Shown: positions 25,091 to 34,051, counted from the stretch's first letter. The stretch is 64,000 bases of DNA from CAIKMD01 sp963702925 (GCA_963702925.1 OY969771.1:1798001-1862000); one strand, 5' to 3'. A program made the numbers and translations. Notes: a model not told the origin generated them from the letters alone.

Positions 25091-26257
25091 ATGACGGAAA
25101 ATCTTAACCGACCTTCTCCGCAAGAGCTTTATCGCCGCGCGCAAGCGCTGATCCCGATGCTGAGCGAACGCGCCGTGCGCTGCGAAAGCCTGCGCCATTG
25201 CCCGGAAGAAACGGTCGCGGAACTGGCGAGCGCCGGCTTGCTGCAGATCTGCCGCCCCGCGCGTTATGGCGGCTATGAATATGGCTGGGATGTTTTGTGC
25301 GAGGTGAACCGCATCCTCGCGCGCGGCTGCGCCTCGCAAGCCTGGGTGGCCAACGTCTTCAACGATCACACGCAGCTTGTCGGCGCCTTTGCGTTGGAAG
25401 CGCAGGAAGAAGTCTGGGGCAACGACCACGACACGCGCATCGCCGCGAGCGTTGCGCCCTCGGGCAAGGCGCGGCGCGTGTCCGGTGGCGCGGTGCTGTC
25501 GGGAAAGTTCGGCTTTGCCAGCGGCATCGACCATGCGCAATGGCTGCTTTGCGGCGGCTTTCTGCAAGACGAGAACCAACCGCCTGCCTATTACGATTTC
25601 CTGGTGCCGCGCCAAAGCGTAACGGTAATCGACGATTGGTATGTCGCGGGCCTGGCCGGAACCGGCAGCAAGAGTTTCACGATCGCCGAGCTGTTCGTTC
25701 CCGCTTATCGCTTCCAGGATCACATCCACAGCGATGACGGCACCGGACCCGGCACGATGATCAACCGCGCCGCGGTCTTTCGCACGCCGCGCGCCTCGGT
25801 CGCGGCCTTGGGCTTTGCGGCGCTGGGCGTCGGCGTCGCCGAAGCGTTCTTGGCGACATATCTCGAGCACACGCGACAACGCGGCGGGCGCGGTCTGCCG
25901 GTCGGCGATTTCGGCAGCACGCAGCTGGGTCTTGCCAAAGCGAGCATCCAGATCGAGGCCGCCGCCGCGTTGTTGAAAGAGCAATCGCGCCTTTGGGTAG
26001 ACTTGCTCGAAAGCGGCGGCGCGCTTACCGCGCATGAAAAATTAAAATCGCGATTTCAGGCCGCCTTCATCGGGCGCCTCGCGCTCGAAGCGGTGCAAGC
26101 GCTGTTTGCGGCCGCGGGCGGCCACGCGATCTTCAATTCCAATCCGCTGCAGCGCCAGCTGCGCGATCTCACGGCGGTCGCGACGCATCGCGGGCTTTAT
26201 TTCGACAAATCCGGGCCCGCCTATGGCAAAAGCGCCATCAGTCTGGGGCAGCTTTAG
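25091..26257 (+). CDS. Flavin-dependent monooxygenase, acyl-CoA dehydrogenase fold (HsaA-like)
   Basis: A 388-residue protein with the acyl-CoA dehydrogenase fold of group D flavin monooxygenases such as HsaA and 4-hydroxyphenylacetate hydroxylase. The N-terminal helical domain has LICRPARYGGYEYGWDVLCEVNRILARGCASQAWV-type sequence, the middle has the beta domain SGKFGFASGIDHAQWLLCGG, and the C-terminal helical domain (PF08028 type) begins near FAALGVGVAEAFL. The catalytic base of true dehydrogenases is not evident. The ATG at 25091 is chosen; the frame is open upstream but that part reads across the tRNA. Next to three periplasmic binding proteins it may act on an aromatic or sulfonated substrate, which is inference. 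Confidence 0.8.
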   Translation: MTENLNRPSPQELYRRAQALIPMLSERAVRCESLRHCPEETVAELASAGLLQICRPARYGGYEYGWDVLCEVNRILARGCASQAWVANVFNDHTQLVGAFALEAQEEVWGNDHDTRIAASVAPSGKARRVSGGAVLSGKFGFASGIDHAQWLLCGGFLQDENQPPAYYDFLVPRQSVTVIDDWYVAGLAGTGSKSFTIAELFVPAYRFQDHIHSDDGTGPGTMINRAAVFRTPRASVAALGFAALGVGVAEAFLATYLEHTRQRGGRGLPVGDFGSTQLGLAKASIQIEAAAALLKEQSRLWVDLLESGGALTAHEKLKSRFQAAFIGRLALEAVQALFAAAGGHAIFNSNPLQRQLRDLTAVATHRGLYFDKSGPAYGKSAISLGQL

Positions 26258-26272
26258 CGCAGCGAAACTGAG

Positions 26273-26383
26273 ACGCCCCCCACCCTAACCCTCCCCCTCG
26301 AGGGGGGAGGGAAAGGGAGGGGGTGAATTCGTTCGCGCGCCCGAGTTTGTCGAAGAGCGCGGGAATGACGATTGAATTTGATC
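26273..26383. repeat. GC-rich palindromic intergenic repeat, copy 2
   Basis: Same orientation and same core as 24561-24640, but the two shared blocks are separated by about 30 extra bases (AATTCGTTCGCGCGCCCGAG and following) before GCGCGGGAATGACGATT resumes. Either this copy gained or copy 1 lost that piece. Confidence 0.8.
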
Positions 26384-26478
26384 CAGTCGCGATCCAGCTG
26401 ATGCCACGCTTCGGGGTGCGGGCCAGCAGCGCGCCACCTGACGGCGCGCGATAATGGGCAGCACGTGCAGCAATTGGC

Positions 26479-26507
26479 TTGCCGCGCCGCGAGGCGCGCT
26501 TTATCTC
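26479..26507 (+). promoter_or_regulatory. Possible promoter of the binding-protein cluster
   Basis: TTGCCG at 26479 and TATCTC at 26502-26507 are spaced by 17 bases, 56 bases before the first binding-protein start. A small GCGCC-GCGA-GGCGC hairpin lies in the spacer. Moderate match only. Confidence 0.35.
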
Positions 26508-26562
26508 TCGCTGCGATAACAAGCCGCACGGATTCGATCCGCGCGTGGTTCGGAGGGGGGAT

Positions 26563-27492
26563 ATGCGTCACAACAAGAATTCGATTCTGGGCTTGCTCTT
26601 CGCCTTGGCCGCGACCGCGCTGCTGCCGGCAGAGGCGATCGCGCAGCCGGCGAAGCTCACCATTGCCTGGGGTTTTGCCGGCGACTTCCTTCCAGTTTGG
26701 GTCGCGAAGGAGCAGGGTTTTCTCGACCGCCACGGGCTCGACGCCACCCTCACCGGGCTCGGCAATTCGGCGCAAGCGCCCAATATTCTCGAAGCGGGCA
26801 GCGCGCAGATCGCCTTCACCACGCCGTCCAATTTGCTGCTTGCGGTCGAAGGCGGCCTCGACCAGGTGGCCATCGCGGGCGCCGCGCGCTTGACCAAAGC
26901 CAATCCGCGCACCAGCCTCGTCACGCGGCCCGATGTCAGCGTGACCAAGCCCGAAGACCTGATCGGCAAGCGCGTCGGCGAGCCCGGCATCAACAGCGCG
27001 CTCGACATCAACATCAAGAAGTGGCTGCTCGACCACAATATCGCCGCCGACAAATTCACGCCGATCGAAGCGCCCTTTCCGCAAATGGGCGATCTCTTGA
27101 AATCCGGGCAGATCGACGCGGCGATCCTGGTCGAGCCTTTGCTCGGCCGCGTGATCGGCTCGGGCGCCGGCGTCAAATCGGTCGATATCGTGTCGGAGAA
27201 CAATCCCGATCAGCTTGGCTCGATCTGGTCGGCGAAACGCGACTGGGCCGCCGCCAATCGGGAAACGGTCGCAAGCTTTCGCGCGGCGCTCGACGATGCG
27301 ATCGACTTCATCGCCAAGAATCCCGACGCGGCCAAAGAGATCGAAGCGAAATATCTGAAATTCTCGGAGCCGACGCTGCCGACCTTCGCGACGCAGCTGA
27401 AGCCGGCCGATTTCGCCTATTGGATCGACAGCGCCAAGCGCCTCGGACTCTTGCCGCAACCGGTCGAGGCCGCGAACATGGTTTTCAATTGA
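26563..27492 (+). CDS. ABC transporter substrate-binding protein, SsuA/TauA/NMT1 type (1 of 3)
   Basis: A 309-residue periplasmic binding protein with a signal peptide (LGLLFALAATALLPAEAIAQ) and the NMT1/SsuA fold: KLTIAWGFAGDFLPVWVAKEQGFLDRHGLDATL, the ligand-site region GSAQIAFTTPSNLLLAVEGG, and KPEDLIGKRVGEPGINSALDINIKKWL. GGAGGGGGG lies upstream of the ATG at 26563. The family binds sulfonates, nitrate, taurine, pyrimidine precursors or aromatic acids. It heads three tandem paralogs with no permease or ATPase gene adjacent. Confidence 0.9.
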   Translation: MRHNKNSILGLLFALAATALLPAEAIAQPAKLTIAWGFAGDFLPVWVAKEQGFLDRHGLDATLTGLGNSAQAPNILEAGSAQIAFTTPSNLLLAVEGGLDQVAIAGAARLTKANPRTSLVTRPDVSVTKPEDLIGKRVGEPGINSALDINIKKWLLDHNIAADKFTPIEAPFPQMGDLLKSGQIDAAILVEPLLGRVIGSGAGVKSVDIVSENNPDQLGSIWSAKRDWAAANRETVASFRAALDDAIDFIAKNPDAAKEIEAKYLKFSEPTLPTFATQLKPADFAYWIDSAKRLGLLPQPVEAANMVFN

Positions 27493-27553
27493 GCCGAAGC
27501 AAACCGGCTTTCGCAAAGACGGGATCGTGGAAATCGCAGAAAGGGAGGCAGTC

Positions 27554-28483
27554 GTGAATCATTGGCGTCGCTGGTCGGCAGGGATCGGCGCTTCGGTTGT
27601 GTTGGCGCTGGCGCCGCTTCCGCTCGCGGCGCAGCCGATGACCAAGCTTACCCTCGGTTACGGCGTCACCTCGGACTATCTGCCGGCTTTCGTCGCGAAA
27701 GAGAACGGGATCTTCGAGAAACACGGTCTCGACGTGAAGATGGTGGTGGTGACGAGCAGTTCGCTGGCACCGCCGGCGCTGGTCAGCGGCAGCCTCGACA
27801 TCTCGCAGATGAACCCGCCCAATCTGCTGCTTGCCTATGAAGGCGGGCTCGACCTTGTCGCGATCGCCGGGGTGGCGCGGCTCTCGGCGCAGAATCCGCG
27901 CACCAGCCTCGTCACCCGCCCCGGCTTGACCGTCGCCAAGCCCGAGGATCTGAAAGGCAAGACGATCGGCGTGCCCGGCCTCAACAGCGCGCTCGATCTC
28001 GTCCTGCGCAAATGGCTGTTGGACGGAAAGGTTCCGCTCGACCAGGTCACGATCGTCGAAACCCCATTCCAGCAAATGGGCGACCGGCTCAAATCGGGAC
28101 AGCTCGACGCGGCATTCCAGTTCGAGCCGCTTTTGTCGCGCATTCTCGCAGCGGGAAGCGCGGTGAAATCGGTCGACATCATGTCCGCCACCACGAAAGA
28201 CACGCTGGGTGCTTTCTGGGGCGCGACGCGCGAATGGGCGAATGCGCACCGCGACGCGGTCGGCGCCTATCGCGCTTCCCTCGCCGACGCGGTCGCGTTC
28301 ATCGGCGAGCATCCGAACGACGCGCACAAGATCGAAGCGAAATATCTCGGCTTCGCGACGCAAACCCTGCCGGACGTTTCGCTCGCGGTCACGGAAAAAG
28401 ATTTCGAGTTCTGGGCCGATGTGTGCCGCGAGACCGGGCAGCTCCATCGTCCGGTCGATGCCAGCAATCTTCTCTTCCCATGA
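27554..28483 (+). CDS. ABC transporter substrate-binding protein, SsuA/TauA/NMT1 type (2 of 3)
   Basis: A 309-residue paralog of the preceding gene. It begins at a GTG at 27554 that follows GGGAGG by five bases, in preference to an in-frame start at 27527 without a site. Signal peptide (ASVVLALAPLPLAAQP), then KLTLGYGVTSDYLPAFVAKENGIFEKHGLDVKM and the shared word NPRTSLVTRPG. The ligand-region loop ISQMNPPNLLLAYEGGLD differs from copy 1 at several positions, so specificity may differ. Gap to the first copy is 61 bases. Confidence 0.9.
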   Translation: MNHWRRWSAGIGASVVLALAPLPLAAQPMTKLTLGYGVTSDYLPAFVAKENGIFEKHGLDVKMVVVTSSSLAPPALVSGSLDISQMNPPNLLLAYEGGLDLVAIAGVARLSAQNPRTSLVTRPGLTVAKPEDLKGKTIGVPGLNSALDLVLRKWLLDGKVPLDQVTIVETPFQQMGDRLKSGQLDAAFQFEPLLSRILAAGSAVKSVDIMSATTKDTLGAFWGATREWANAHRDAVGAYRASLADAVAFIGEHPNDAHKIEAKYLGFATQTLPDVSLAVTEKDFEFWADVCRETGQLHRPVDASNLLFP

Positions 28484-28499
28484 CAAAGGACGCCGACGC

Positions 28500-29420
28500 G
28501 TGAACCGGCTCGTCATCGCGCTTGGCGCGCTGTTGGCGCTGCCTTTCGCTTCGGGCGCGGCCGCGGCGCAGACGCCGACCAAGATCAATCTCGCTTATGC
28601 GGTCGCGGCCGATTTTCTGCCCGCCTTCGTCGCGCAGGATGAAGGGATTTTCGCCCGGCACGGGCTCGACGTGAATTTGAGCGTGATGGGCAATCCCGGC
28701 TTGGCGCCCGCCGCACTCAGCGCCGGCAGCCTCGACATCTCCGTGCTGACACCGCCCAATCTGCTGCTCGCCAATGAAGGCGGGCTCGATCTGGTGGCGA
28801 TCGCCGGGGTGGCGCGTATCCAGAAAAGCAACCCGCGCTCCAATCTCGTCACGCGCGTGGGCGGCGGCGTCATCAAGCCGGAAGATTTGAAGGGCAAGAA
28901 GATCGGCGCGCCGGGAATCAATTCCTCGCTCGACCTCGTCTTCAAGACCTGGCTCAAGGAGCATAACGTGCCGCTCGATCAAGTGACCTCGGTCGAGGCG
29001 CCTTTCGCGCAAATGCCCGACATGCTGAAAAGCGGACAGGTCGACGGCGTGATCTCGATGGAACCGCTGCTCACCCGCATCGTCGTATCGGGCACGGGCG
29101 TGCGGACCTTCGACGTTCAATCCGAGGTCAATCCGGATTTCCTCGGCGGCTTCTGGGGCACGTCGCGCGAATGGGCCGAGGCGCATCGCCCCGCGATCGC
29201 CGCCTTCCGCGCTTCGCTGCACGAAGCGCTCGATTTCATCCGCGATCATCCCGACGACGCAAAGACGGTCGAACAGAAATACATTCACTTCGTCGATCCG
29301 AGCCCGCTATCGGTGCGGATCGAGCTAACGCCCGCCGATTTCGAATTCTGGATCCGCATCTGCAGCGATCTCGGTCAACTGCACCAGAAAGCTGATCCGG
29401 CGCGGATCGTGTTTCCGTGA
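28500..29420 (+). CDS. ABC transporter substrate-binding protein, SsuA/TauA/NMT1 type (3 of 3)
   Basis: A 306-residue third paralog starting at a GTG (28500), 16 bases after the previous stop, with AAAGGA upstream. It has a signal peptide (VIALGALLALPFASGAAAAQ) and the family words INLAYAVAADFLPAFVAQDEGIFARHGLDVNL, SVLTPPNLLLANEGGLDLVAIAGVARI and KPEDLKGKKIGAPGINSSLDLVFKTWL. It is nearer to copy 2 than to copy 1 by eye. It is followed by a bidirectional hairpin at 29443-29470 and the convergent tRNA-Ala. Confidence 0.9.
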   Translation: MNRLVIALGALLALPFASGAAAAQTPTKINLAYAVAADFLPAFVAQDEGIFARHGLDVNLSVMGNPGLAPAALSAGSLDISVLTPPNLLLANEGGLDLVAIAGVARIQKSNPRSNLVTRVGGGVIKPEDLKGKKIGAPGINSSLDLVFKTWLKEHNVPLDQVTSVEAPFAQMPDMLKSGQVDGVISMEPLLTRIVVSGTGVRTFDVQSEVNPDFLGGFWGTSREWAEAHRPAIAAFRASLHEALDFIRDHPDDAKTVEQKYIHFVDPSPLSVRIELTPADFEFWIRICSDLGQLHQKADPARIVFP

Positions 29421-29436
29421 GAATTAAAACGCGAAG

Positions 29437-29470
29437 ATAACAAGGGCCCGGCTGTTTCCAGCCGAGCCCT
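29437..29470 (-). terminator. Rho-independent terminator after tRNA-Ala copy 2
   Basis: On the minus strand AGGGCTCGGCTG-GAAA-CAGCCGGGCCCT is a 12-bp stem with a GNRA loop and one G-T pair, followed by TTGTTAT. It starts 7 bases after the tRNA. The same stem may also stop the convergent binding-protein transcript, although no T-run follows on the plus strand. Confidence 0.8.
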
Positions 29471-29476
29471 CGCGAT

Positions 29477-29552
<76 letters not shown>

Positions 29553-29581
29553 GCGGCCGTTTTCGGCCTTATTTCATTCCT

Positions 29582-29977
29582 TCATTCGTCTTCATCGTCG
29601 ACGTTCTCGATCACCTCGGCCATGTCGTCTTCATCCTCGCCGAGTTCGGACGCATCTTCGATGACTTCTTCCTCTTCTTCCTCTTCGCCTTCGACTTCCT
29701 CGGCTTCCTCGTCCCCCTCGGCCGCTTCGACCGGCAGAACCGGTTCGCCCTCTTCGGGAACCGGCACTTCCTCGGCGCCGAGATCGGGCTCGATCTCCTC
29801 TTCGACGACCGGTTCGGCAACGGCAGCAACCGCGCGCGTGCGGCGCGTCTTCAGCAAGGCTTCGGGATCGAAGGCCGCCCCGCAACGCGGACACACGATC
29901 GGATCGTGGCGCATATCGTAATAGCGCGTGCCGCAATTCGGGCACAGACGCTTCGTTCCGAGTTCAGGCTTGGCCAC
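29582..29977 (-). CDS. TIGR02300 family zinc-ribbon protein with acidic tail
   Basis: A 131-residue protein of the alphaproteobacterial TIGR02300 family. Residues 1-45 form a zinc ribbon with two CxxC pairs (CPNCGTRYYDMRHDPIVCPRCG), and the rest is extremely acidic, more than half Glu and Asp, with runs of six or more Glu. The tail is likely disordered. Function is unknown; the ribbon suggests nucleic-acid or protein binding. Divergent from aroA across 149 bases. Confidence 0.93.
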   Translation of the reverse strand: MAKPELGTKRLCPNCGTRYYDMRHDPIVCPRCGAAFDPEALLKTRRTRAVAAVAEPVVEEEIEPDLGAEEVPVPEEGEPVLPVEAAEGDEEAEEVEGEEEEEEEVIEDASELGEDEDDMAEVIENVDDEDE

Positions 29978-30126
29978 TATCGTCTCCAGTTTCGTTCAAC
30001 GCGCGATTTGGCGCGCAGCCCCAGGCGGCCCTTTGCCATGCCGCGCCGCCGCTGTCAAAAGCAAAATGACCGGCGTTGCCTTGGCTGTTGCCGCTGGGCT
30101 GCGATGTGGTAGAGACTCCGTCGCCC

Positions 30127-31473
30127 ATGTCAACAAAAACCGCAATGCCCTTGTCATCCGGAACCGCCGGCCCGCTCAGCGGGCAATGCCGCGTGCCGGG
30201 CGACAAATCGATTTCACACCGCGCGCTCATCCTCGGCGGATTGGCGGTCGGGCGCACGCGCATCGCGGGCCTTTTGGAAGGCGAGGACGTACTGTGCACC
30301 GCTGCGGCAATGCGCGCGCTCGGCGCGGACATAAGCCGCGGGAGCGACAGCGCCTGGAGCGTAAATGGCGTCGGCATCGGCGGACTGCAAGAGCCCGATA
30401 CGATCCTCGATTTGGGCAATTCCGGAACCGGTACGCGGCTGCTGATGGGCGTGGTCGCGGGCCATGATCTGACGGCGTTCTTCACCGGCGATGCCTCGCT
30501 GCGACGCCGGCCGATGGCGCGCGTGACCGAGCCTTTGACGCGCATGGGCGCACGGATTGTCGCACGCCAAGGCGGAAGGCTGCCGCTGGCGATCACCGGT
30601 GCCGTTGACCCCTTGCCGTTGACCTATGCCACGCCGGTTGCCTCGGCCCAGGTGAAATCGGCGATCCTGCTCGCGGGTCTCTCGGCGCCAGGCGAGACCA
30701 CGGTGATCGAGCCTTTGCCCTCGCGGGACCACACCGAGAATCTGATGCGGCATTTCGGCGCCAAGGTAACGTCGTCGCCGACCGATGACGGCGGACGGCG
30801 CATCACGGTGACCGGCCAGCCCGAGCTTGTTGCCGCCGATCTCGCGGTTCCGGGCGATCCGTCTTCGGCCGCCTTTCCCGCTGTCGCCGCCTTGATCCTG
30901 CCGAACTCGGCGATCGAGATTATCGGTGTCGGCGTCAATCCGCTGCGTGCCGGATTGTTCGAGACGCTGCGCGAGATGGGCGCCGAGATCGCTTACAACA
31001 ACCGGCGCATCGAAGGCGGCGAGCCGGTTGCCGATCTCGCCATTCGCGCCGGCGCCTTGCGCGGCGTGACCGTGCTGGCCGAGCGCGCGCCGAGCATGAT
31101 CGACGAATATCCCATTCTTGCGGTGGCGGCTGCCTTCGCGACCGGTCGCACCGTGATGCATGGCCTGGCCGAATTGCGCGTGAAAGAAAGCGACCGGCTT
31201 GCCGCCATCGCCACCGGTCTTGCCGCCTGCGGCGTCGAGGTTGCGATCGAAGGCGACAGCTTGATCGTCACGGGCACGGGCGAGCGGCCCGAGGGCGGCG
31301 CCGCGATCGAGGCCGCGCTCGACCATCGCATCGCGATGTCGTTCCTCGTCCTGGGCATGGCGGCACGCCGGCCCGTGCGGATCGATGACAGCGCGACCAT
31401 TGCCACCAGCTTTCCGGATTTCGTCGCCGTGATGAACCAGCTGGGCAGTGCGATCGCCGAGGCACGCCCGTGA
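30127..31473 (+). CDS. aroA: 3-phosphoshikimate 1-carboxyvinyltransferase (EPSP synthase), class II
   Basis: The 448-residue enzyme joins shikimate 3-phosphate and phosphoenolpyruvate in the shikimate pathway. Motifs are those of the class II (CP4-like) group: VPGDKSISHRA at residues 23-33, LGNSGTGTR at 96-104, SAQVK near 180 and SRDHTE near 200. Residue 100 is Gly, where the glyphosate-insensitive CP4 enzyme has Ala. The ATG at 30127 is used; the open frame upstream is not protein-like. It overlaps cmk by four bases (GTGA), forming the common alphaproteobacterial aroA-cmk-rpsA order. Confidence 0.96.
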   Translation: MSTKTAMPLSSGTAGPLSGQCRVPGDKSISHRALILGGLAVGRTRIAGLLEGEDVLCTAAAMRALGADISRGSDSAWSVNGVGIGGLQEPDTILDLGNSGTGTRLLMGVVAGHDLTAFFTGDASLRRRPMARVTEPLTRMGARIVARQGGRLPLAITGAVDPLPLTYATPVASAQVKSAILLAGLSAPGETTVIEPLPSRDHTENLMRHFGAKVTSSPTDDGGRRITVTGQPELVAADLAVPGDPSSAAFPAVAALILPNSAIEIIGVGVNPLRAGLFETLREMGAEIAYNNRRIEGGEPVADLAIRAGALRGVTVLAERAPSMIDEYPILAVAAAFATGRTVMHGLAELRVKESDRLAAIATGLAACGVEVAIEGDSLIVTGTGERPEGGAAIEAALDHRIAMSFLVLGMAARRPVRIDDSATIATSFPDFVAVMNQLGSAIAEARP

Positions 31474-32117
31474 TCATCGCGATCGACGGGCCGGCCGCCT
31501 CGGGCAAAGGCACCTTGGCGCGGCGGCTTGCCAGCCATATGGGCCTCGCCGTCATGGATACCGGCAAGCTTTACCGCGCCACCGCCTTGAAGGCGCTCGC
31601 CAGCGGCGGCGATCCGAGCGATCCCCAGGTGGCCGAGAAAGCCGCCAAATCCGTGCGCCCCGAGGACCTCGAGAACCCGCATCTGCGCGACGAGGCGGTG
31701 GCCGAGGCGGCGTCGCAGGTGGCCGCAATCCCCGGCGTCCGCGCCGCGCTTCTGGCCTTCCAGCGCGACTTCGCCCACCACCCGCCCGAGGGCTTCAAAG
31801 GCGCCGTCCTCGACGGCCGCGACATCGGCACGGTGGTTTGCCCCGATGCCGACGTTAAGTTTTTCGTAACCGCAAGCGCCGAGGCCAGAGCCTTGAGGCG
31901 ATTCAAAGAGTTGCAGGAAAGCGGCACCAAGGCTATATACCAGCGCGTCCTGCAGGACATTGAGCAGCGTGATGCCCGCGACCGGGAGCGCCTCACGGCG
32001 CCTCTGCGTCGGGCCGAAGATGCCTTGGAACTCGACACCACGGCGCTCGATGCAGACGCCGCCTTTGCAAAGGCGGCAGCCCTGGTTGCACAGAAGCTCG
32101 CTGGGAAGCCTCGCTGA
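31470..32117 (+). CDS. cmk: Cytidylate kinase
   Basis: A 215-residue P-loop kinase that phosphorylates CMP and dCMP. Walker A is GPAASGKGTLARRLA at residues 7-21; the CMP-binding MDTGKLYRATALKAL and the DGRDIGTVVCPDADVKFFVTASAEARALRR segment (LID-side arginines) are typical, as is IEQRDARDRERLTAPLRRA. It starts with a GTG overlapping the aroA stop. It precedes rpsA by 118 bases. Confidence 0.96.
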   Translation: MIIAIDGPAASGKGTLARRLASHMGLAVMDTGKLYRATALKALASGGDPSDPQVAEKAAKSVRPEDLENPHLRDEAVAEAASQVAAIPGVRAALLAFQRDFAHHPPEGFKGAVLDGRDIGTVVCPDADVKFFVTASAEARALRRFKELQESGTKAIYQRVLQDIEQRDARDRERLTAPLRRAEDALELDTTALDADAAFAKAAALVAQKLAGKPR

Positions 32118-32235
32118 GGCCCCTGCAAGGATGCCGGGTTAATGCCGCCGCACCCGATCCAGCCGGCGGCCCATGGCAAGCCGCTGCCCCTGGCGGCACC
32201 CATGACGGAAATTCAGGGGATGCTTGGGAGACTTG

Positions 32236-33951
32236 ATGGCCGTCGCGTTGGAAGCCGCGCATAGCAAGGAAAGCTTTGCCGCGTTGTTGGATGAAACGCT
32301 CGGAACCGCATCCGGGCTCGAAGGGACCGTGGTCAAGGGCCGCGTCCTTGCCGTCGAAAACGATAGCGTGCTGATCGATGTCGGCTTGAAATCCGAAGGG
32401 CGGGTTCCGCTCAAGGAATTTTCCGTGCCGGGCCGCCCCGCAGAGATCAAGCCGGGCGATACCGTCGAAGTCTATCTCGAGCGCATGGAAGACAAGAACG
32501 GCGAGGCGCAGCTGTCGCGCGAAAAGGCGCGGCGCGAGGAAGCCTGGACCTTGCTCGAAAAGAGCTTCCAAGCCAATGAGCGCGTCAACGGCGTGATCTT
32601 CGGCCGCGTCAAAGGCGGCTTCACCGTGGACCTTTCCGGCGCCGTGGCCTTCCTGCCGGGCAGCCAGGTCGATATCCGCCCCGTGCGCGACATCACCCCG
32701 CTTTTGGGCACGCCGCAACCCTTCCAGATTCTCAAGATGGACCGCTCGCGCGGCAACATCGTCGTCTCGCGCCGCGCCGTGCTCGAGGAAAGCCGCGCCG
32801 AGGCGCGCTCCGAGCTGGTCGCTTCGCTCAAGGAAGGCCAGGTTCTTACCGGCGTCGTGAAGAACATCACCGATTACGGCGCGTTCGTCGATTTGGGCGG
32901 CGTGGACGGGCTGTTGCACGTCACTGACATCGCCTGGCGGCGCATCAACCACCCGTCCGAAGCGCTCCATATCGGCCAGACCGTGAAGGTCCAGGTCATC
33001 CGCTTCAACGCCGAGACGCAGCGTATCTCGCTCGGCATGAAGCAGCTCGAGGCCGATCCGTGGGAAGGCGTCGAGCTCAAATACCCGGCCGGCGCGCGCT
33101 TCAAAGGTCGCGTGACGAACATCACCGATTACGGCGCCTTCGTCGAATTGGAGCCCGGCGTCGAAGGCTTGGTCCATGTCTCGGAAATGAGCTGGACCAA
33201 GAAGAACGTGCATCCCGGCAAGATCGTTTCGACCAGCCAGGAGGTCGAGGTTCAAGTCCTCGACGTCGATCCGCAAAAGCGGCGCATCAGCTTGGGCCTC
33301 AAGCAATGCATGGCCAATCCGTGGGAAGCCTTCATCGAGAAGAACCCGGCCGGCACCGAGCTCGAAGGCGAGATCAAGAACATCACCGAATTCGGTCTCT
33401 TCGTCGGCTTGCCCGGCGAGATCGACGGCATGGTGCATCTCTCGGATCTCGACTGGAAGCGCCCGGGCGAACAGGCCATCGCCGACTACAAGAAAGGCGA
33501 CATGGTCAAGGTGCGTGTGCTCGACGTCGATGTCGAAAAGGAACGCATCAGCCTCGGCATCAAGCAGCTTTCGGCCGATCCGCTCGAAGCGGGCGCCGCC
33601 TCGGTGAAAAAGGGCGACGTCGTCACCTCCACCGTCACGGCCGTGACCGAAGGCGGGATCGAGGTCGAGCTCGCGGGTGGCATTCCAGGCTTCATCCGCA
33701 AGGCCGAGCTGTCGCGCGATCGCGCCGAGCAGCGTCCGGACCGCTTTGCCGTCGGCGAGAAAGTCGACGCCAAGATAACCGCTTTCGACCGCGCCAGCCG
33801 TAAGGCGACCTTGTCGATCAAGTCGCGCGAGATCGAGGAAGAAAAAGAAGCGATGGCGGAATACGGCTCGTCCGATAGCGGCGCGAGCCTGGGCGATATT
33901 CTGGGCGCCGCCATCAACCGCGCACGCGGCGAAAAGGGCGAGGATAAGTGA
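32236..33951 (+). CDS. rpsA: 30S ribosomal protein S1
   Basis: A 571-residue protein made of six S1 RNA-binding domains, the full number. The central ones repeat the pattern GVVKNITDYGAFVDLGGVDGLLHVTDIAW, GRVTNITDYGAFVELEPGVEGLVHVSEMSW and GEIKNITEFGLFVGLPGEIDGMVHLSDLDW, each closing with RISLG-type strands. It delivers mRNA to the 30S subunit. The ATG at 32236 follows GGGAG by about eight bases; an in-frame TTG at 32224 is upstream of that site. The 118-base leader after cmk is a place where S1 feedback could act, though I saw no specific structure. Confidence 0.97.
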   Translation: MAVALEAAHSKESFAALLDETLGTASGLEGTVVKGRVLAVENDSVLIDVGLKSEGRVPLKEFSVPGRPAEIKPGDTVEVYLERMEDKNGEAQLSREKARREEAWTLLEKSFQANERVNGVIFGRVKGGFTVDLSGAVAFLPGSQVDIRPVRDITPLLGTPQPFQILKMDRSRGNIVVSRRAVLEESRAEARSELVASLKEGQVLTGVVKNITDYGAFVDLGGVDGLLHVTDIAWRRINHPSEALHIGQTVKVQVIRFNAETQRISLGMKQLEADPWEGVELKYPAGARFKGRVTNITDYGAFVELEPGVEGLVHVSEMSWTKKNVHPGKIVSTSQEVEVQVLDVDPQKRRISLGLKQCMANPWEAFIEKNPAGTELEGEIKNITEFGLFVGLPGEIDGMVHLSDLDWKRPGEQAIADYKKGDMVKVRVLDVDVEKERISLGIKQLSADPLEAGAASVKKGDVVTSTVTAVTEGGIEVELAGGIPGFIRKAELSRDRAEQRPDRFAVGEKVDAKITAFDRASRKATLSIKSREIEEEKEAMAEYGSSDSGASLGDILGAAINRARGEKGEDK

Positions 33952-33958
33952 GGGCGAC

Positions 33959-34001
33959 AAACCGGCGCGTCCCGACTTCCTTGACGGGTCCGTGCCGGTT
34001 T
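33959..34001. other. Long hairpin between rpsA and ihfB
   Basis: AAACCGGC at 33959-33966 pairs perfectly with GCCGGTTT at 33994-34001, with a further CCCG/CGGG pair inside the loop. There is no T-run, so it is better read as an mRNA-stabilising or partial attenuating stem than as a classical terminator. Confidence 0.4.
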
Positions 34002-34051
34002 GGCACGCTCGCCCCCCACCGAGCAGATGAAGCCTTGGAAAGAGCGTGGCA

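Larger units (their letters stand above)
26258..26562. other. Intergenic region with repeat copy 2 and SBP promoter
   Basis: No gene is seen in these 305 bases. They contain the second GC-rich repeat (26273-26383), which begins 16 bases after the monooxygenase stop and may terminate its transcript, and a possible promoter at 26479-26507 for the binding-protein genes. Confidence 0.5.

Noticed and set aside
29620..29921. A Ser-rich plus-strand frame (runs of Ser) opposite TIGR02300
   Set aside because: It is the antisense reading of the Glu-rich acidic tail and has no independent support.
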